Positions 6,581-7,657 of a DNA stretch of 7,657 nucleotides are shown here, piece by piece. Every line of letters begins with the position of its first letter. Position 1 is the first letter of the stretch. The stretch is from an uncultured Acetatifactor sp. GTDB lineage: Bacteria; Bacillota; Clostridia; Lachnospirales; Lachnospiraceae. A model generated the notes under the pieces. It was not told the origin of the DNA, did not search any database, and saw only the letters and a list, made by a program, of their open reading frames with translations. Location: positions 1 to 7,657 of the forward strand of contig CAJUNZ010000114.1 in the NCBI GenBank assembly GCA_910587755.1, in the 5' to 3' direction. A program made the translations under genes and the position numbers.

Positions 6581-6611
6581 GCTCTTTCCATGCCCTTTCC
6601 ATGCCTTTCAT
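6572..6611 (-). repeat. Tandem ATG/Shine-Dalgarno ladder at the glucosaminidase start
   Basis: On the minus strand, a unit of 9-11 bases is repeated four times: ATGAAAGGC (6611), ATGGAAAGGGC (6602), ATGGAAAGAGC (6591) and ATGGGAAGA (6580). Each copy carries an ATG and a purine-rich Shine-Dalgarno-like core that serves the next ATG. Only the last is in frame with the glucosaminidase. The ATG at 6591 opens a seven-codon reading frame (MERAWEE) whose stop ends at 6568, inside the glucosaminidase start region. The ladder may tune translation start, or may be a harmless duplication. Confidence 0.6.
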
Positions 6612-6637
6612 CTCTAACTCTTCTCTGTCCGCGCACT

Positions 6638-6646
6638 ATCATAACA
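6638..6646 (-). promoter_or_regulatory. Candidate extended -10 promoter for the glucosaminidase-lipoprotein pair
   Basis: On the minus strand, TGT (6646-6644) followed by TATGAT (6643-6638) forms an extended -10 element, with five of six matches in the hexamer. No clear -35 is present, which extended -10 promoters tolerate. Transcription would begin near 6631, giving a leader of about 50 bases that includes the ATG ladder. The 138-base gap after the glycosyltransferase leaves room for an independent promoter. Confidence 0.4.
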
Positions 6647-6718
6647 TACTTTCCCCGAAACTCCACCGGTACATTCTTCCATGAAAAAACAAAACTGAAA
6701 AGCAAAAATTCGGGTGCC

Positions 6719-7610
6719 TCAGCTCTCCCCCTGCCTTTTTTGCCGCACCAGAGCGTGCAGTTTTCTGATCCCCTTTGGAGACACTGCAAACAGGGTGTGA
6801 TATACCTTATTTTTCCCTGTCAGCAGAGGATTTCCCATGGCTCTGACCCACCTGCGGCGCATAAACCTCACAATCTCACAATATATTTTATTTTCCTTTG
6901 TCATTTGGGAAATGGGTATGTGCAGCAGATATTCCAGCCGCTGAAACACGCCGAAGCGGAATGCCGCCGCCTTCAGCTTTGGATAGTGCTCCTCCACAAT
7001 CCCTGCCGCCATATCTGCATTGTCCACACTGTCCCTGTAAACCCTTGAAAAATCCTCCCTGTCAGCTCTGCGGGAATTGCTGCCCATCCGGTAAAACACA
7101 TGATACGCCTGCTGGGGCAGGGTCAAAATCCCCCCCATATGCGGCAGCATCCGCACAAGAAGATGAAAGTCCTCATTGAGCCTGCCGAGAGGAAAGTTTT
7201 CTTCCCTTTTGCCCTCCCCGGTTCCCCTTCCACTGGGGGCAGTTTCTTCCGCCTTCGCCTTCCCTGGAAACAGATCCCGACGGATGAGTTTGGTGCAGAA
7301 GGAACAGTCTCCCCGGTGCATCAGCAATTCCCTGAAAAACTCTTCCGCCCCCAGGACAGCAGGGGAAGAGGGCGGTTCACAGATATTCGGCAGCCGTCGC
7401 CCCTGCTGGTCGATCTCATCCCGGCCCACCTGCGCCGCCCCCAGATTGAATTTCCGGATACCCTTCATAAGCAGTTCATACATATGGGGCTCAATATAGT
7501 CGTCGCTGTCCACAAACCCCACGTATTCCCCCCTGGCTTTTTCCAGCGCCAGATTTCTGGCAGAGGAAGAACCGCCGTTTTTCTTATGGTACACCTGAAT
7601 CCTTTTATCC
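6719..7610 (-). CDS. Family 2 glycosyltransferase, N-terminus missing at the contig edge
   Basis: This enzyme probably transfers a sugar from a nucleotide donor onto a surface glycan at the inner face of the membrane. The visible part starts in mid-gene: DKRIQVYHKKNGGSSSARN, then GEYVGFVDSDDYIEP with the metal-binding DSDD, and further on RLNEDFHLLVRM, whose Glu-Asp is the usual acceptor-side motif. The C-terminal 90 residues are basic and helix-like. A GTG at 7594 could be taken as the start, but the frame is open and family-like upstream to 7610, where adapter sequence begins. About 70-75 N-terminal residues, including the usual first beta-strand (VSVIVPVYN type), are therefore missing. Between KLIRRDLF and FPLGRLNED there is a Gly/Lys/Glu-rich insertion of roughly 25 residues, longer than usual. 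The gene lies 138 bases upstream of the glucosaminidase. A T-rich stretch without a stem follows its stop. Confidence 0.88.
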
Positions 7611-7657
7611 AGATCGGAAGAGCGTCGTGTAGGGAAAGAGTGTAGATCTCGGTGGTC
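7611..7657. other. Illumina sequencing adapter left at the contig end
   Basis: These 47 bases begin AGATCGGAAGAGCGTCGTGT and continue without mismatch as the reverse complement of the TruSeq universal (P5-side) adapter, as far as the window goes. They are a library artefact. The plus-strand frame running through them ends in the peptide IGRASCRERV, a known adapter-derived protein tail. Nothing beyond 7610 should be annotated as genomic. Confidence 0.98.

Noticed and set aside
7100..7645. Plus-strand 181-codon frame ending in IGRASCRERV
   Set aside because: It is antisense to the glycosyltransferase and its end is translated adapter, a known artefact.

Overview
The window looks like one end of a contig from a low-to-mid-GC Firmicute, most likely a Clostridia/Lachnospiraceae gut-type bacterium. 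The evidence is strong AGGAGG-type ribosome binding sites, a secreted SH3-glucosaminidase with a C-terminal domain I associate with Lachnospiraceae, a threonine/proline-rich lipoprotein, and a membrane-bound nucleotide-sugar dehydratase of the FlaA1/CapD type. The family assignment is inference from protein style, not from a search.

Layout. Positions 1-287 are AT-rich and non-coding, with candidate promoters and a dyad overlapping a perfect TATAAT. A small XRE-family regulator follows on the + strand (288-656). Positions 657-1221 hold no convincing gene. They lie between convergent genes and contain a perfect 12-bp inverted repeat, a hairpin that could stop minus-strand transcription, and a striking degenerate array of 8-bp units. 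Everything from 1222 to 7610 is on the minus strand. In transcription order it is: a truncated family 2 glycosyltransferase, a secreted glucosaminidase (autolysin-like), a lipoprotein with a long Pro/Thr/Glu tail, and a UDP-sugar 4,6-dehydratase with its own candidate promoter.

How the genes may work together. The minus-strand genes fit a cell-envelope locus. The dehydratase would make a deoxy-amino sugar nucleotide and the glycosyltransferase would use sugar nucleotides to build a surface glycan. The glucosaminidase would cut peptidoglycan glycan strands outside the membrane. The lipoprotein sits only 45 bp downstream of it, would be anchored on the outer face of the membrane, and could reach into the wall with its Pro-rich tail. 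A functional link between the lipoprotein and the glucosaminidase is inferred from spacing only.

The last 47 bases (7611-7657) are not biological. They match the reverse complement of the standard Illumina universal/P5-side adapter, so the glycosyltransferase is cut by the assembly and the true sequence ends at 7610. I did not find a convincing new multi-gene system. The most unusual real signals are the octanucleotide array, the repeated ATG/Shine-Dalgarno ladder in front of the glucosaminidase, and the charge-segregated lipoprotein tail.
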